The translations under genes and the position numbers were made by a program. Shown here in pieces: positions 50,033-63,511 of a stretch of 64,000 nt of DNA; the stretch's first letter is position 1; every line of letters starts with the position of its first letter. The stretch is from Zygnema circumcarinatum. Taxonomy: Eukaryota; Streptophyta; Zygnematophyceae; Zygnematales; Zygnemataceae. The DNA lies in contig CM074807.1 of assembly GCA_037447605.1 (NCBI GenBank), positions 3,293,114 through 3,357,113 of the forward strand, written 5' to 3'. A model generated the notes under the pieces. It did not search any database and was not told where the DNA came from. It saw only the letters and a list, made by a program, of their open reading frames with translations.

Positions 50033-51802
50033 GATAGCAAAGACGGCAAACGGACCAACATACGCCAAGTAAGGGACTCTCACCTTTATAACGTGCATCT
50101 ACTTTTTGAAGCAGGAAGTAGACAAATTTGAACGCTTTTGTTGCTTTTTCTTATGATTTTCGAAGATTATCTATGTGCGTGTACCTGCCTAACGTAAGGA
50201 ATTCTGTTGTTCTTCACTTGTGTCTACTTCTTGCCTAACTCACCCAAGCATGATGCTTTGGTGTTCGCTGGATTCATTACAGGTGATTTTCCGGCCATTA
50301 GAGTTCCATGGAGAGTTTTACTGAAGGAGGCTGCACGCTTGCTTTCAATTTTTGTTAGCAATGGCGATGATTCGAGACTCGGTTCAAAAGCTTACGTTGG
50401 GACTGCAGAAGTGAGGCAGATTCATGATGAATAGATCCCTTTTCAATGCGGGCAAGTTTTTTTTGGTTGCATAAGCGATCTCGTTTGGATGTTTCAGTGA
50501 CAGGTTCGGGTGTTTACTGACTACATTTTAGCGCTTTTTTTGGCCTAGTTTAGGATGGTTACAATCGTTCTTGTTGGCTGCTTCAGTTACCTTTAGACTG
50601 CTATGGCCAATATTCGGATTTTTTTCCTTTGGGTTTGGTGACGCTTTGATGTTTCCTTTGGATGTTTGGGCCACTCTCTCGAGTCTCTTCACCCCAGTCT
50701 TTCTTGCCTTGGAAAAGCAACAGTTCATACCGAATCTGCCGGTCCGTGCCGTTCCTATAAAGTTGAGCAAAATCTGTTAAAGTGTATAAGCTCTAATCCA
50801 CTGCTAGTGCTCCTCTATATGTTGATGCCTCATCTCTCAGAGCATGACTCTGGGCAAATTGCATTCCAATTGACTTTAAAGCAAATATGCAAAGACATAA
50901 AAGCACAAAGAAATCATACACATACAAAATGCGGAATAAAAATGGAGAAAGCCCTAAGGGCCTAAAACTCCATTAAGAATAAGCAAGGAGGTACAGCATA
51001 ATAGTCAAAGCCAACAGCTCTCACTACCAGTCTCGGCAACCCCCTAGCCTGTTGGTGTGTGCCAGTAGCAACATCCAATCAGCTGGAAAAAAGGGGGCGA
51101 AGTTTCATTTTCCTCTATTTAATCCTCCACACAACTTTGCGCACCATGAAGGCGTTGCTTGCTGCTCGCATGCATTGGGCTGTGCGCCCATCGCTCCTCC
51201 ACGATGCGCGCACAGCCCAGGAAAATCATTTTTTGCTATGCGCACGCCCCCTATGAGCAACGCAGTTCCATGGCTTCGGAGGTGCTCCTAGAGCCGTGCT
51301 GTTGTTAATTGGCCTAGAAGCAAAGTTGCTCTCATAGCTTTTATCTTTCCATTATTAGGTCCTTTGCGAGCGGTTGGCTCTTCGTGGTTCCCCATGTCGC
51401 TCTTGAATTCTTGTTCTTGTTTTCGCCATGCGCGAGATGAATGCCACATCTCTTTTCGTTTCCTTCGCACGCTTGCGCCATGCATACTGTTCATTCATTC
51501 AAAACCATGTAGCGCACAAAATACGCATCGAGAATGGAGGAAGCGCGCCGTTTTTCACATAGAAATTTGCGCTCACAACTAAAAGACATCGTGCCATGCA
51601 GTGGTTTAATGATGGCAGACTGAGTCGGAATGCATGTATGTATGTATGTTTGTATCTATGTATCTATGTATGTATGTATGTATGTATGTATGTATGTATG
51701 TATGTATGTATGTATGTATGTATGGGTCAGCCTGGTGAACACACCCCCCCTATTTACTTAGCCTCCCCCATCTCTTCCCCTTCCACCCTCATCTCCTTTC
51801 CC
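50033..51802. other. Convergent intergenic region between F-box gene and BRCA2
   Basis: I see no gene that I can support. A TATG microsatellite lies at 51634-51724. GCGC/TGCGCAC-rich sequence around 51180-51250 has no recognisable product. Confidence 0.55.
51634..51724. repeat. (TATG)n microsatellite
   Basis: About 90 bp of TATG units with a few TATC and TTTG variants near the left end. Confidence 0.95.
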
Positions 51803-54800
51803 TCAATTCGAAGGAGTGCCAACAAAGTATTGGTGCAGCCTTCCCCTCCTCTTCACACTCCCGTTTCCATTTGGTCCATCGCTCCGCCCCATCAGTTCCA
51901 TCTGTGTGGGAGTAAGCCCTTCATTCCCTTCCTTAATTGGTGCCTTCACCATGTCGCCTCCAAATCTTCTTAGTTTCGAACCAGCAGAAATCCCGCCCTT
52001 AGCAGGTAAGGGAGGTTTCCTGCTTGACCTTAACATAGACATATCTGCGGGCCGAATCTTTGATATAATCAGGTCAGCAGTATTACGTGGGTCCCCGCCT
52101 CCAACTATCTCCGTCACTCTCTCACACAGAGAGTTCACTACCTGCATGTGGATTATATCGTGAATGTCATGGGAATGGCAGGCCAATGCAGACCAGGTCA
52201 TAGTCCCGTCATTCTGTTTACCAAACAATTCAAAACCATGCCTACCACGTCTTAACAGGTGTCCAACATGTGCCATTCATGCTAAGCTGACAGCAGAGGG
52301 GACAAACGAGAGAGGGGCGCAGAGAGGGAGGCCTAAAGAGAGGGAAGGCGAGAAAGAGTTCTAAGGAGAGGGAGGAAGAGAGGGAAGGCTAAAGAGAGAG
52401 GGTGGTTTGGGACCTTGAAACTTACCTGCGGAGACATGGATGATGTCCATGTGGAGACAGTTCTAGCAGCATCCCTTAGATGGGAGACCCCCCCGCTGAA
52501 CATGGAAGTCGAAAAGATTGAAGTGTCGGGACCTTCTGCGACCCATAGGCAGTTGAGGGCATCGGCCCTTCTGCGGAGAAGGTTACAGCAGAGCACCTAC
52601 AAGAACAAACTGCACTTCTTTAATTGACTCCTCGTGGTTTAGAGATCTATCTATATGGGTGAGTTGTTGAAGGTGTTCTCGTAAGGTCCTACGGGTGGGT
52701 TGCAAGAATACGAGGGAGAGAGGGACGGAGGGAAGGAGGTCGGGAAGGAGAGGGAGGGGAGGGAAGAAAATGGAGGAGAGGGGGAGGGGAGGAAGAAAAT
52801 GAGTTAGTGAGGGAGGGAAAGAGGTCCCCAGTTTCCCCTATTGACCCCCCTTCCCCCCAACAAATAAAAAATCTCTCAAATATGTCCCTAGCGCTGACCG
52901 TAACTCTGCGAAATGACTTAGACTGCAACGAAGGAGGGAGAGACCTTACCACAGTGCCTGTGAGCGAGGCTTCTAGGGGCATGAAAGCATCTGCAAATGC
53001 GCTGTGTTCCACTGCAACAAGGGCAAGGCCTTGCGCATTACTGGGCTCCTCCAGGCTACCCTCATCCCTTGACCCGTCTGCTAGAAACAGCCACTGAGAA
53101 GTTTTCATTCCCTTAAAGAGGGGCACGCCCACATGGACGACTAATGCAGCCGTGTCAAACTCCCTGCACATTGAGGGAAGTTGGCGGTATAAGATGTGGG
53201 AAGACTACTGACTTCTGTTGACGCCAAGAAAACCCAAGCTCAGAACCTACAATTATCTGCCCAAGCGGCGAGAAGGAGCGGGATATAGTGAGAGAGCAAA
53301 GGGAAAAAGAGAGAGAGGGAGGGAGAGAGAGGGAGAGGGAGAGGGAGAGAAAGTAGAGAGAGAGAGAAGGAACAACAAAGAGGGCGAGGGGCAGGCAAAA
53401 GGTGAGGAAGAGGAACAAGAGGCAGAGGGACAGGGAAAAGGTCAAAGGGGAGAGAAAACAGTGCAGGAGAGTAAGAGGAGAGCTCTTCTTTTATGCTTGT
53501 ATTAACCCTCACAAGAAACGGTTTGCCTTGAAAGAGGATATAATGGTTGTAATCATCACCTATCCTCTGGAATAGTGTGAAGGTCCGCCAGTCGTATTGC
53601 TTTCCTCGAAGGATAGACACACCTGAAGACGAGAGATCATCATGACTGCCTTCCGATTTAGGGCCATAGTCAGGGTCAAGGAGCAGAGGGGAGAAGCGGG
53701 GGAAAGATGACAGCCTCAATGCCATGCATGAGAGTCAATCAACGTTTGTTCTTGCAAGGGATAAGATTGACAACACATCTTCGAAAAGAACCAATAAATG
53801 TCAGAATAGGATTCTAGTCGAAAGTCTGCAACCTACCTGAGGCGATTTATCGAGATAGCGGGCAATTTCTGCCACTTTGTTGCCCGGGAGGTAGAGAGGT
53901 GAAGCAGACGGCTCGTGATGGACCCTTCACTGCGGACTGAAGAGAGTCGAAGACCAGATACAATGTACCTTCCTCCTTCCACCAACTCTTGAAGCTGTTT
54001 CCAGGCAGGGAAAGTGCCAGGCAAACTCTCCCATTCTTAATGCAAAGTAACAGACCACTTGGAGAAGACGTTCAGCAAAGTAAAGATTAACGGATTGACA
54101 GAGAGAACTTCGCTAAATTTCCTTACGAAGTACTTTACCTGTTCATCAGATGGGCGCCATACAGTGACTATTCCCTCTCCATCAGGAAAGATACCATCAG
54201 CTTCCCAGGGCTCTACCTCCTCCTCCTCCTCCTCCTTACCCCCACAAGAAGGAAGGACAGTTTGCAGCCCTGCAACTCTTAAGCGCATCATTGGAGTAAC
54301 ATCACGTGATGCAAGACCTGCCTCCTGCAGAGTCTGCTGAACCGCTTTTTCCACTTCCCTTCTCAAAAGTTCCTGTCATAATCACGAGCCCCACTGCCGA
54401 ACCCAATACATCAAAAAGTGACATATCCCAAAATGTTCCTAAGCAAGCCAACACAACCCATACAATGAGCTCCAATATATCTCACAATGGTGAGATGTAT
54501 CGCAGTCCCGCCAAGTGAGATTCAATTCCCTCTTTTCGATTATCCCAAAATGTGGGTATAATATGTGAAATGTGGATAGTATTACCTCTTGCTCGTTTCT
54601 GGCAGCTATTAGGAGGGACTGTTGTGCGAGAGAGAGGCTCGCAAAGAAACTCTCCCGGTCATCGCAGCTCTCAAGGGCAGCGGCGAGTCTGCCTCCCTCC
54701 CCCATCCTTGCCCCTCCCTTCCTTCTGCCTCCTGCTTGAATTTCTCCGCTTTCCAGTCGTAAGGAGACCTCCTCTGCCACTCTTGCCCTCCTTCAGCAAC

Positions 54801-56440
54801 GTGAAGTTCAGACAAGCACGAGAGGATCAGACAGAGAGAGAGAGCGCACGAACAAGCGACATGGAAGAGTTTGAGGAATGAAGGTCTTGCATTTTTTTCT
54901 TTTTTTTAAGGACATCTCCTTTTGCTCAGAAACAAATAAGCGTTCGTTCTGACTGAGCTCTGCAAAACTCAAAGACTGACCTGATGTCAAAATCTCTGCT
55001 TGCAGCCTCTTCAGCTCTGGCAGACCTCACTATGCCACCTCCACCTGGGAGCCTGTTGTAAGAAGGTATAGAGAAAGCACACAAATAGACCACGAAAAAT
55101 AAGCACCTTAAAAGAACTACCTCTACTTCCTTCACCCCTCTATTGAAGCATTCAGACGTTTGAAACGTGAAGGCTTGAAACACATTTTGATTATCCAGAT
55201 CTCAGTACCTTTCCCGATACACAGGAGGGTACCGTCTCACCACTGCTAGGGCTGTGAGAGGCACCTCTCCCTCCCTCCCCTTCACGCAGCGAAAAGCCAG
55301 TGGAGGTGATGTACGGCCTACAGGAAGGATAGGCAGCAGGAGATAGGGGGGAAGCGAGAAAGAACGAGAGAGAGAGAGAGAGAGACGAGAGTAAGCGACA
55401 GGGAGCGCGGCAGTGAGAGAGAGAGGGGAGTCAGGATTTATTTGTAGGAATTCTTCATGCATTTACTCATCCTTGACAATCACCTTCCCAAGAAGCAAAA
55501 GGAAGGATTGCACACATGAAAGTAGCTATCAGCTAGACGATCACCTTCGAAGCAGGCAGAATACAGTGAACGCGCAGTCCCAAAAACCCTAACTAATCCA
55601 AAATCCCTACGCAAAGGGTTCAGAGGGATTTGAAGGCGTACAGAAGCCAAGTTTTGCAGACCACTTTGCACGATGTGTGCCGTTCGCATGTAAGCGCAAT
55701 GTTGCAGACTTGCATGCCTGCAATGGCGCTCAAATCAAGCCTCATTTAGGTTTCCAATTTGATTTCAACCTTAATCCAACCTTAACAGTGGAAAATTCTT
55801 CAAGGTGGAAAACATGGAGCCGGCGTAGGAGGCCCCCTTTCTGTACACTTTCAAAATGATCAAGAGCGAAATCAAAGACCTAAAGTAGCAAGCACGTTTG
55901 GATACCTCAAGGGGATGTAGACCTTCTTCACAGTTCAGCAGCTCAGCTCCGCAAACCTGACACAAGTCGGTCACACACAAGGAAGGTTTCTTTCGGAAAA
56001 CTGCGGCAGAGGTGAGAGGGGGGAAAATGGCAATAGATAAAGTAATGTAATTATCAAAGCATACATACATACATGGTTATATATAAATACATGCATACAG
56101 CGTGTATGCAGAAGAAAGGCTTGCTAATGATGTGGCATAGAGGCGACAAATTAACTAATAATCAAGCAGCACGTTTGTTATCTGGTGTTCAAGAGATTGT
56201 TCATTTGAAGGTTAGGACATAAACAGCTAGCACCTCTCTGCAATTCTACTCCACGACATCAATACAGAAAACACTAAAATCCCCGAGATCGCTTGATAAG
56301 GTGGCAGTTTCTTACCCTCAGCTTTTGACCGATAAAGAGCTTTCCAGCACGCAACCAGCGAGAAAGAAAAATGTCAAGTCGTGCTGGTAGCCAATACCTG
56401 CGATAAGTTGGGAGAGAGTGAGCGGGAGAGGAAGGGAGGG

Positions 56441-56521
<81 letters not shown>

Positions 56522-56532
56522 CAGAGAAAAAG

Positions 56533-56568
<36 letters not shown>

Positions 56569-59500
56569 GGGGCAGAGAAAAAGGAACACAGAGAAAGCGA
56601 AAAGTATTTTTGCCGTATTTCCTTCCGGTGAATACAGCATTCTCTTTAGAGAAACACAAACACATGAGGGAAAGTAAGTCAGATTGCAGATAACTAACTC
56701 ATAGAACTGCAATATGCGACTTTAAGCCATTATCTCCCTGTGAAAGTGCATATCCCTTACCATCCGTCCGTCACTTCGATAAGCGCATAGTCGGATCTCC
56801 CTTCTCTCGCTCCACTAAAGCTCATTTTGCTCCAATTGGAGGCCATATCTTCATCGTGCATTGCTGTGCTGCCCCCTCCTGACCTTATGGCGGATATGCA
56901 GAGCACCATCGGGTGCCCGGAAACAACGTCTTTCTCAGTTATTTTTCTGAGTGCTGGTCGTTTCCCGTTGTTGATCTCCCGCTCATATCTGCCAAAAATT
57001 TCATCAGCTCCATCAGTGTAAGCTTCAATATTGAGACGTGTCTCTGAAGTCCTATGCACCACGCACAGAGAAGCTGCAGATTGCTTGGAAAATCATTTCG
57101 TTTCAGCCTGTACTCCTAGTTCTCCTGTAAGGAAGAATCAATTGACAAATTATGCTCACCTGTACTTCAGCTGCTCCAAAATATTATCTCTGTTAAGCAG
57201 CCGTTTGCCAAAGCGTCGTGGAAATCGCCTTTCGTAACATGCTAGCTTCCAAACGATCCATCTGTAGTGGTTCTTTACCCACCTGCAAAGAGTAATCATA
57301 ACAAACCGGTTAGATCAATAAGATCATAAGAATCAATCGGATCAACAAGATCAATGACGATATCCAAACAAGGCAACAACCAAATTAGACAAGCAAGCCA
57401 CTACGTCTATCTCAAGCTGCATACAAGCAGCGAATCTTAAGCTAGCCTTAATTCCTGTCATCATAATGAGACACAGCCAAAGACTGCCGCTAAATACAAT
57501 CCTATAACCCCGACAAACTCTAAAAACAGACGGCACTTACTCTTCAGAGGCAGATTTTGGGTCTGCTCCTTCTTTCACGAGAAGGCTCCGTAGTTCTCTG
57601 TACCCCAACGAGGCATCTGACTCATTTCCTGTTCCAGGAGAGGGAGGCTCAGAGAGCCGAAACTCTTCAGCTGTGTCTGCTGTCATATAGCGCACATTGT
57701 CGGATACGAGCCAGCTCTGCAGGCAGTAAAGGAAGGAGAATTTCAATCTATATTGTACTCTTTGTTGAATCACGCAAGATAATGTATAGCGACTGGTTGA
57801 CTGGTTGACTTGGACACAAGAATTCAACAATACTTCCATGGCAAATCTAAAAGCTTAGCTGAGCTTTTAGCTCCAATTACTGAGGAGTGATATTTCTTTC
57901 GGGGCATCTCAAATAGAGCACTCACCGCACAGTCCTGTCCTGGAACAGGCAAAACGTCCTCTAAGGATTGCCTAGAACTCGATTCTGTGTATAAAGTATG
58001 CAGCTTTTGCGGAGTAGAAAGTGGGGTGAGTGGCTGCATTGGAATTGGAGGGAAGCCTCCTGTGAATGCTCGCTTGCTCCTTCCTTGTGAAGCTAACGGT
58101 TGGGAAGAGTGGCCTGATCCTGTACTGGAAGGGGAAGGGGAAAAGAAATCGGTTCCTGGTGCCACTATATGATGGAGGGGAGTTTCCTTGAGAAGGCGGG
58201 GTGACAAAAACCTGCATGCAGAAATAAAAGCTCATTGGAGTTGATGATCAAATTGACTTTGCTGGCCAGTAACAGCAGCCAATGCAGCTAATGCTTTGTA
58301 CAAGTAGCGGCTGAAACCACGCTTAATAGTTTCAATCACTTCATAGATAGAACCCGCCAGAGCGCCTTCCTTTTCTCAACTTCAGGTTTAACTTCAAGCG
58401 TCACTTTTCCAGAGCCCTTGAATTTATCCCTGACACTTTGCTATCGCACATGAACCAAAGGGAAGTGACTAGGGCAGGGCAGACACGAAAGCTGGATGCA
58501 CCTGTTTTTCTGAGGATGCTTCAAAGCGGGAGCCTTTGTCAAAGTCGTTTGAAGTCTATTACTGCTGCTGGACGGTGAACCTGCTGTAGGCCAAAAAGAT
58601 TTCGGGCAATCATTTTTTACCTCTGCCTTCTCCAGAAATTCAGCACTACAGACTTCTCGATCGACTTTAAACCCTCCTTGCGTCTGCCTCCCTTCCTGGA
58701 AACCGCCAGCGTTGCTACCTGCCATCCTATTCCTGATGTTCCACGGTTGTTCTACATTCTGCTCTACCTTTCGATAATCATTATCCGCTCCCTCGAAGTT
58801 GCGACTGGATGGTGTTGTCGGTGTTGTTGGAAAGGCGAGCTGATTGCCTCCTTTTCCATCCCACTGTCCCACAGATGTTTCACCAAAAAGCACCTTTGCT
58901 TGATTATAACTCTGCTCCGAAATGTGAACCGCCTTTCCACTTCCTGTCTGAAAGAGCCCCATGCATTCGCTACCTTTTACTTCTGTGACATTAGAAAATC
59001 TATTCTTTAGCTCGCCCGCAGGAGGATAGCTGCTATGATTCCCCAAAATCGAGTTCGCCTTTGCCCAAGCTGTAGTAGAACTTGGAGGTACAGCCTTTCC
59101 CGAAGCAGTTTTGAACAGGTCCATACTATAGTCAGCATTTGATGATTCAGAAAACGTAGACGTTGCCATAACTGCAGGTTGGTGACACTGCGAAATCATT
59201 CCCGTAAATTCATCATCAAGGAGCATCTTTGCTTTCTTAAAAGCTTCAGCTGAAGCTGTAGCCAGTCTTTTTCCTGAGGCGCTTTGGAATAGACTCATGC
59301 ACTCATCGTTTGCATTCTCAAAGTTCACATTGGTGGTTGTGCTTGCTGAAAACTTAGGCTGAAATCGTTGCGCTGATCTATGGGCACCTGTCGATGAAAA
59401 AGTATGGCTCCCTTGTTTAGAAATCTGGTGAGCTCCACCATCGTCTAGGAGAGCCTTGGCTCTTTCCAACGCTGCAGAATCGATGGGATTCACTTTCTTT

Positions 59501-62328
59501 CCTGAAGCGGTTCTAAACATAACTTCTTGCTCCCTTGTTTCCATTTCTGAAGGCTCTGAGATTGAAGTTGGACCAGATACCCTGACAGGTTCTGAAACAG
59601 CTTCCGTTATCTCTCTTCCGGGAGACGCAGTCACGGTAGTAGTACCTCGATTACTCAAAATCTGAGATGATCTTCTGCCTTCGTCTGCACCGCCGGAGGA
59701 ACCCTCCAACAGAAACTGCGCCTTCTGTAACGAGGATGCGGAAAGTGAATCCACAGGCTTTCCTGAAGCCATAGTAAATAGACTGAGTTGCTTGTTGGCT
59801 GAATTTCCATTTGAATCATTCCCCTGCTGCATACGTGCCGCAGATATGTCCATAGCTTCCAGAAATGGATGTAGTGATTTCAATCGCCCTCCCTCTTCCT
59901 GTTCCTGTTCCTGTTTGCCGTCCTGGCCAGTGGCTGGATTATCCAATGGGTCTCCCAAAAAAGCCATTGCTCTCTGTAGGGAAACGGTGGATGCAAGCTG
60001 AACAGGCTTCCCCGATGCAGTAGTGAAGAGGGCATTTCGCTGCTCTTGTAGTCCTTCTGGGATGTTAAGGATATCCCCTGAAAGAGCCTTCACTTTCTGC
60101 GAGGACCCTGTCGATGATGAGATAGCCGGTTTCACCGATGTCGTGGTGAAAGGAGCGGAATCTCCATTCTGATCACCTCTTGCTTTATTCACAAAATGCG
60201 TTTTTACAATTGCCGATTTCATTGACGAGAATTGACCAAGTTTTTGCGAAGGAGGAGCGATCTGCACGTCCTTTGCTGAACTTGAGATATTGAAAAAATC
60301 ACCAGATATGTGTGGCTCCACAGCGGAAGTTTGAAGGGGATCCCCCAGTAAAGCCTTCGCTCTTTCCAGAGATTCGACAGATGAAGAAATGACAGGCTTC
60401 CCGGAAGCAGTAGTGAAGAGTCCCTGCCCTCCATCTTGCCTTTTTCCGGCAAAGTTGAGAACGGAATCCTGCATCGAAGTTTGTTCCCTTGCTGAGGAGT
60501 TCATGAAGGAAGGATGTACAATCGTTTCAGGAATGACGGAGTAGCCATCTGTCAGCTTTTTCCTCTTTAGAGACGGATTATCCAAAGCTCCCGTTGTGGC
60601 ATCTGAGCCCTGCGAAGACTGCATCAAGCAGGAAATTTGTCAATGTGAATTTATTTGAAGTTTCTATTCCTAAAAAAGGGTTGGGTTCAAGCTCTTCCTC
60701 TCGTTTTTCTTTTTGCCTAAAAATTTACAAAGCTCACCTTCCATGTTGGCTGCAATACTTGCGGTTGCGCCATCCGCATGCCTGCTATTCTTCGTATCTC
60801 GGAATAATTCCTTCGGAGTTTAGAGACCAAAGGAGGGTATCCCGGACTTGGCACCTTTGTGAAATTTGTGATATCCTGCACGAGAGAGACACGAGAAACG
60901 TATATTGATCCTGTTTGTTCGACACTCACTGCCTTCATCACTTCGTAAGCAAAAACAATCAACAACCACCCTATGCAGAGTGACATGTTACCTGTACTGG
61001 TCCCCCTTGAGAGTATAGATAGTCAGCCAAGGCTTCAGAGTCTATAAGCGCTTTATTTTCACTACAATGGTCAGCGACGTCAAAGCACATAGGAAGGGCC
61101 ACATTTTTTGGTCCCAAAGTTGATTCAGTTGGTACAATTGGAGCGATTCCAGTGAAGGTTGCTGCAGCCTTCACTTCTAAATAGGCTGATTCACATTCTG
61201 TGCCGTGTTGGTCGGACTTAGAGATGCCATGAACTAATGAATGTGGATTCGGAAGAGAGGTAATTCCGCTTGTTGTAATGGATTGCACAATTGGAGCTTC
61301 ATTGGCATCATCTGCTGTTGAAGCTGCTGGAAAGGTGTTCAGAACGGACTGATTTGCAGAGGAGCAAGGTCGCGCTGCAGTTGTGAAGCTTTCATCGACT
61401 TCTTTCTCCTGGTCATCATCGTCAGAGTTATCTGCAAGATCATCATCATTTCAATTTTCAATCAAAACCAGAGGAGATCTGATCGCTGTCGTTCTCATTC
61501 AAGTAGTTTTACGCTGTGTCATGCATTAAATTTCAGGCACATTTTTTTGACATCGCATGTTTGATAGAATGTTTGGTGGTTGCTTTTACTCAGCCTTGTT
61601 GAGCTTTGATGCTGAAACGGTTCAAAAAACGGCTGAGATAAAATTTCAGTTATGAAAAGGAAGCTAACGAAGAAATGCCGGCTCAATGCCTAAACACTGC
61701 GATACTTAATGAAGTTTGTTCAGGCTTACAGGAAACAATTGTGATCTTTGCCAAACAGCTGCCACTGATTAAGTAATTATCTAAGCCTAAATCCAGACCG
61801 TTGCGCATCTACGCTTCAACGTCCTCAACAGCTGCACTTGTTCAGGATATAAATTTTATGGTTCTGCTTACAAAAGAAGCGTCCAATTTGAATAGAAAGC
61901 TATTGTTCCTGCTCTCATTAAAAAAAAAAAAAAAAAAACTTAACAGTAGAGCTAAAGTTTATCCTACTGTTTTCATTACTTGACTCCTTGTAATGCTGGA
62001 TTCAAAGCCAAAACAGTAGAGAAAACCAGCAACTCACACACTTAAATCCAAGTTATTGTAAGCAAGATTGTTTGCATATTCCAGCAGGTAACTTTCCCCC
62101 GTTCACGAAGGCTTCAAAATAAAACGGGGCAGCCATCGTACCAGCTGGCGGCAGAGACTTCAGAAACTCTTCCAATTGGGAGTTCTGAGTCTCAGCAGCA
62201 TTCAGACACTCTGAAAATGAAGGAAGGCTGCGCAATGTGCCTTGACACTTATTTGGAGCAGCCTCCATCCCTCCCTCCCTCCTTTCCTCTCTGCAGAGCC
62301 TCCATTCTCCTCCTCCTTCATCCGGCAT
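51803..62328 (-). CDS. BRCA2: BRCA2 recombination mediator with eight BRC repeats
   Basis: BRCA2 loads RAD51/DMC1 on single-stranded DNA in homologous recombination. Exons (5' to 3') are 62328-62142 (tentative start), 61431-60992, 60875-60738, 60618-58502, 58211-57926, 57716-57541, 57292-57161, 56988-56761, 56397-56316, 55956-55906, 55717-55642, 55317-55209, 55052-54981, 54781-54586, 54372-54139, 54027-53837, 53714-53631, 53163-52950, 52596-52426 and 52141-51803; about 1840 residues. The 2.1-kb exon codes eight BRC repeats (about 300-860; for example LFTTASGKPVISSSVESLER and MFRTASGKKVNPIDSAALER). The helical domain has NHYRWIVWKLACYERRFP; OB1 has VLCISAI, EVTDGWYWLPARLDIF, AGKLFIGQKLR and ANGTHRAKWSAKLGFC; OB2/OB3 follow (ASRDVTPMMRLRVAGLQ, FDTAALVVHVG). 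Donors near 53631, 54781 (9-bp alternative) and the 5' end are least sure. The Lys/Arg-rich tail may carry a nuclear signal. Confidence 0.93.
56444..56516. repeat. (GA)n microsatellite in a BRCA2 intron
   Basis: A pure GA run of about 70 bp, followed by two short GA-rich repeats around a duplicated GGGGCAGAGAAAAAGGA, lies in the intron before the exon 56397-56316. Confidence 0.9.
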
Positions 62329-62610
62329 GCAACTCACACTGTACAGAGGGAACATTCGGCTGCTCACATACATAGAGGAGGAGGAACGAGAGAGAGAGAT
62401 AAAAATTAGGAGAGAGTGAGATACATGTTCTTTTAAAAATAAAAAATAAAATTACTGCTATGGAAATATAGAATGTTGACTCGGTGCAGGGACAAATATT
62501 TCCTGAAGTGAAAAAAAATTGAATGAACAAAATTTCTAAAATTTGAATGAGCAAAATCCCTCCCTCCCTCCCCAAGTGAGAGCTTGAAAGGGCACCTACT
62601 AAAGCAAAAT

Positions 62611-62670
62611 CAATCAGAACCTGCCACGTATGCAACTGTGATGACATGGCTCCCTGTGATTGGTCTGACC
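62611..62670. promoter_or_regulatory. 60-bp block shared with YABBY upstream region (copy 2)
   Basis: This is the counterpart of 48153-48212. It has the same orientation relative to its gene and a similar distance, about 280-340 bp upstream of the proposed BRCA2 start. ATTGG (a CCAAT box) and a CCACGT core are kept. Confidence 0.7.
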
Positions 62671-62735
62671 TTGAATTTGATACCTTTCTTCGCGGGAGAA
62701 AGCCAGGGCCAAAATGGCGCCAAGCGCTGAAGTTC

Positions 62736-62965
62736 AAAATATCGATCCCATATCGAAATATACGCTAGATGCGATATATCGTATACGGTATTAGGATATT
62801 ATATCGGGAAACTTGGACTCGACAACCTCGATATGGTCGACAATATCGAAATATATTGTTCAACGATATTTCTTCTCAAATATATCGATATCCATATAAG
62901 AGTCTGGATTTTTCGATATGTATCGTATCGTAATTTTTCTATACTGAATTGCATCTTCATACGAT
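62736..62965. repeat. Cluster of ATATCG/TATCGATA motifs
   Basis: In about 230 bp, ATCG is repeated many times in A/T-rich sequence: ATATCG, TCGATATGG, ATCGAAATAT, ATATCGATATCC and TATCGTATCG. Many are self-complementary. It lies about 400-640 bp upstream of BRCA2. Confidence 0.75.
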
Positions 62966-63026
62966 ACACTTCCAAAGGAGGCACTTTCTGTGACCATGAA
63001 AAGAACAAAAAACTTTTTTTTTTTCG

Positions 63027-63057
<31 letters not shown>

Positions 63058-63511
63058 TGTTCTCGTTCATGTTAATCGTTCCGTCTCTTCACTTGACGAA
63101 CTTAGTGCGCAGGACTTCAACATTTCTGTATTTTGGTACGAAAGTGAATTGATGTATGTGGTCAAATTCATACTCATGTTCATGTTCAAATGCGCTGCCA
63201 CATTCATAAAGCTCGTCGCATATGCATGCATGTGTAAGAAGATTTTGAGGAAGATATTTGCAACTCAAAATTTGCATCCAAATCAATATAGTTTTGAGCC
63301 CTCACAATTCAACCAAATCTTTAGAAAGAAAGAGAAAGAAAGGTTAGGTAACATTAGGGTTGGCAAAAAAGTCGAGTGGCCAAAAAACTATCAAAACTGG
63401 CCCTCCTTTCGCTCATATTCACAATGCACCCTTACCCCCCCCCCAACAAGTGCTTATTGTTGTTATGGCTATTTCATCCTCCACCTCTTCCTCCCTTTCT
63501 ACTCACAATCC

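Larger units (their letters stand above)
62329..63511. promoter_or_regulatory. BRCA2 upstream region and gp210 3' end
   Basis: This stretch contains the shared block 62611-62670, a dense ATATCG cluster (about 62736-62965), a T tract (63013-63051) and GTTCATG motifs (63065-63190). A further 5' BRCA2 exon may lie here (ATGTCATCACAG at about 62645), but I could not join it in phase. Confidence 0.55.

Noticed and set aside
51596-51973. Open frame with a YVCM repeat
   Set aside because: It is a translation of the TATG microsatellite running into the antisense of the last BRCA2 exon.
55771-55905. Reading through the donor after HPLE in BRCA2 (frame VSKRACYFRSLISLL)
   Set aside because: The exon at 55717-55642 (ANGTHRAKWSAKLGFC) fits the OB1 pattern and phase exactly, so this stretch is intron.
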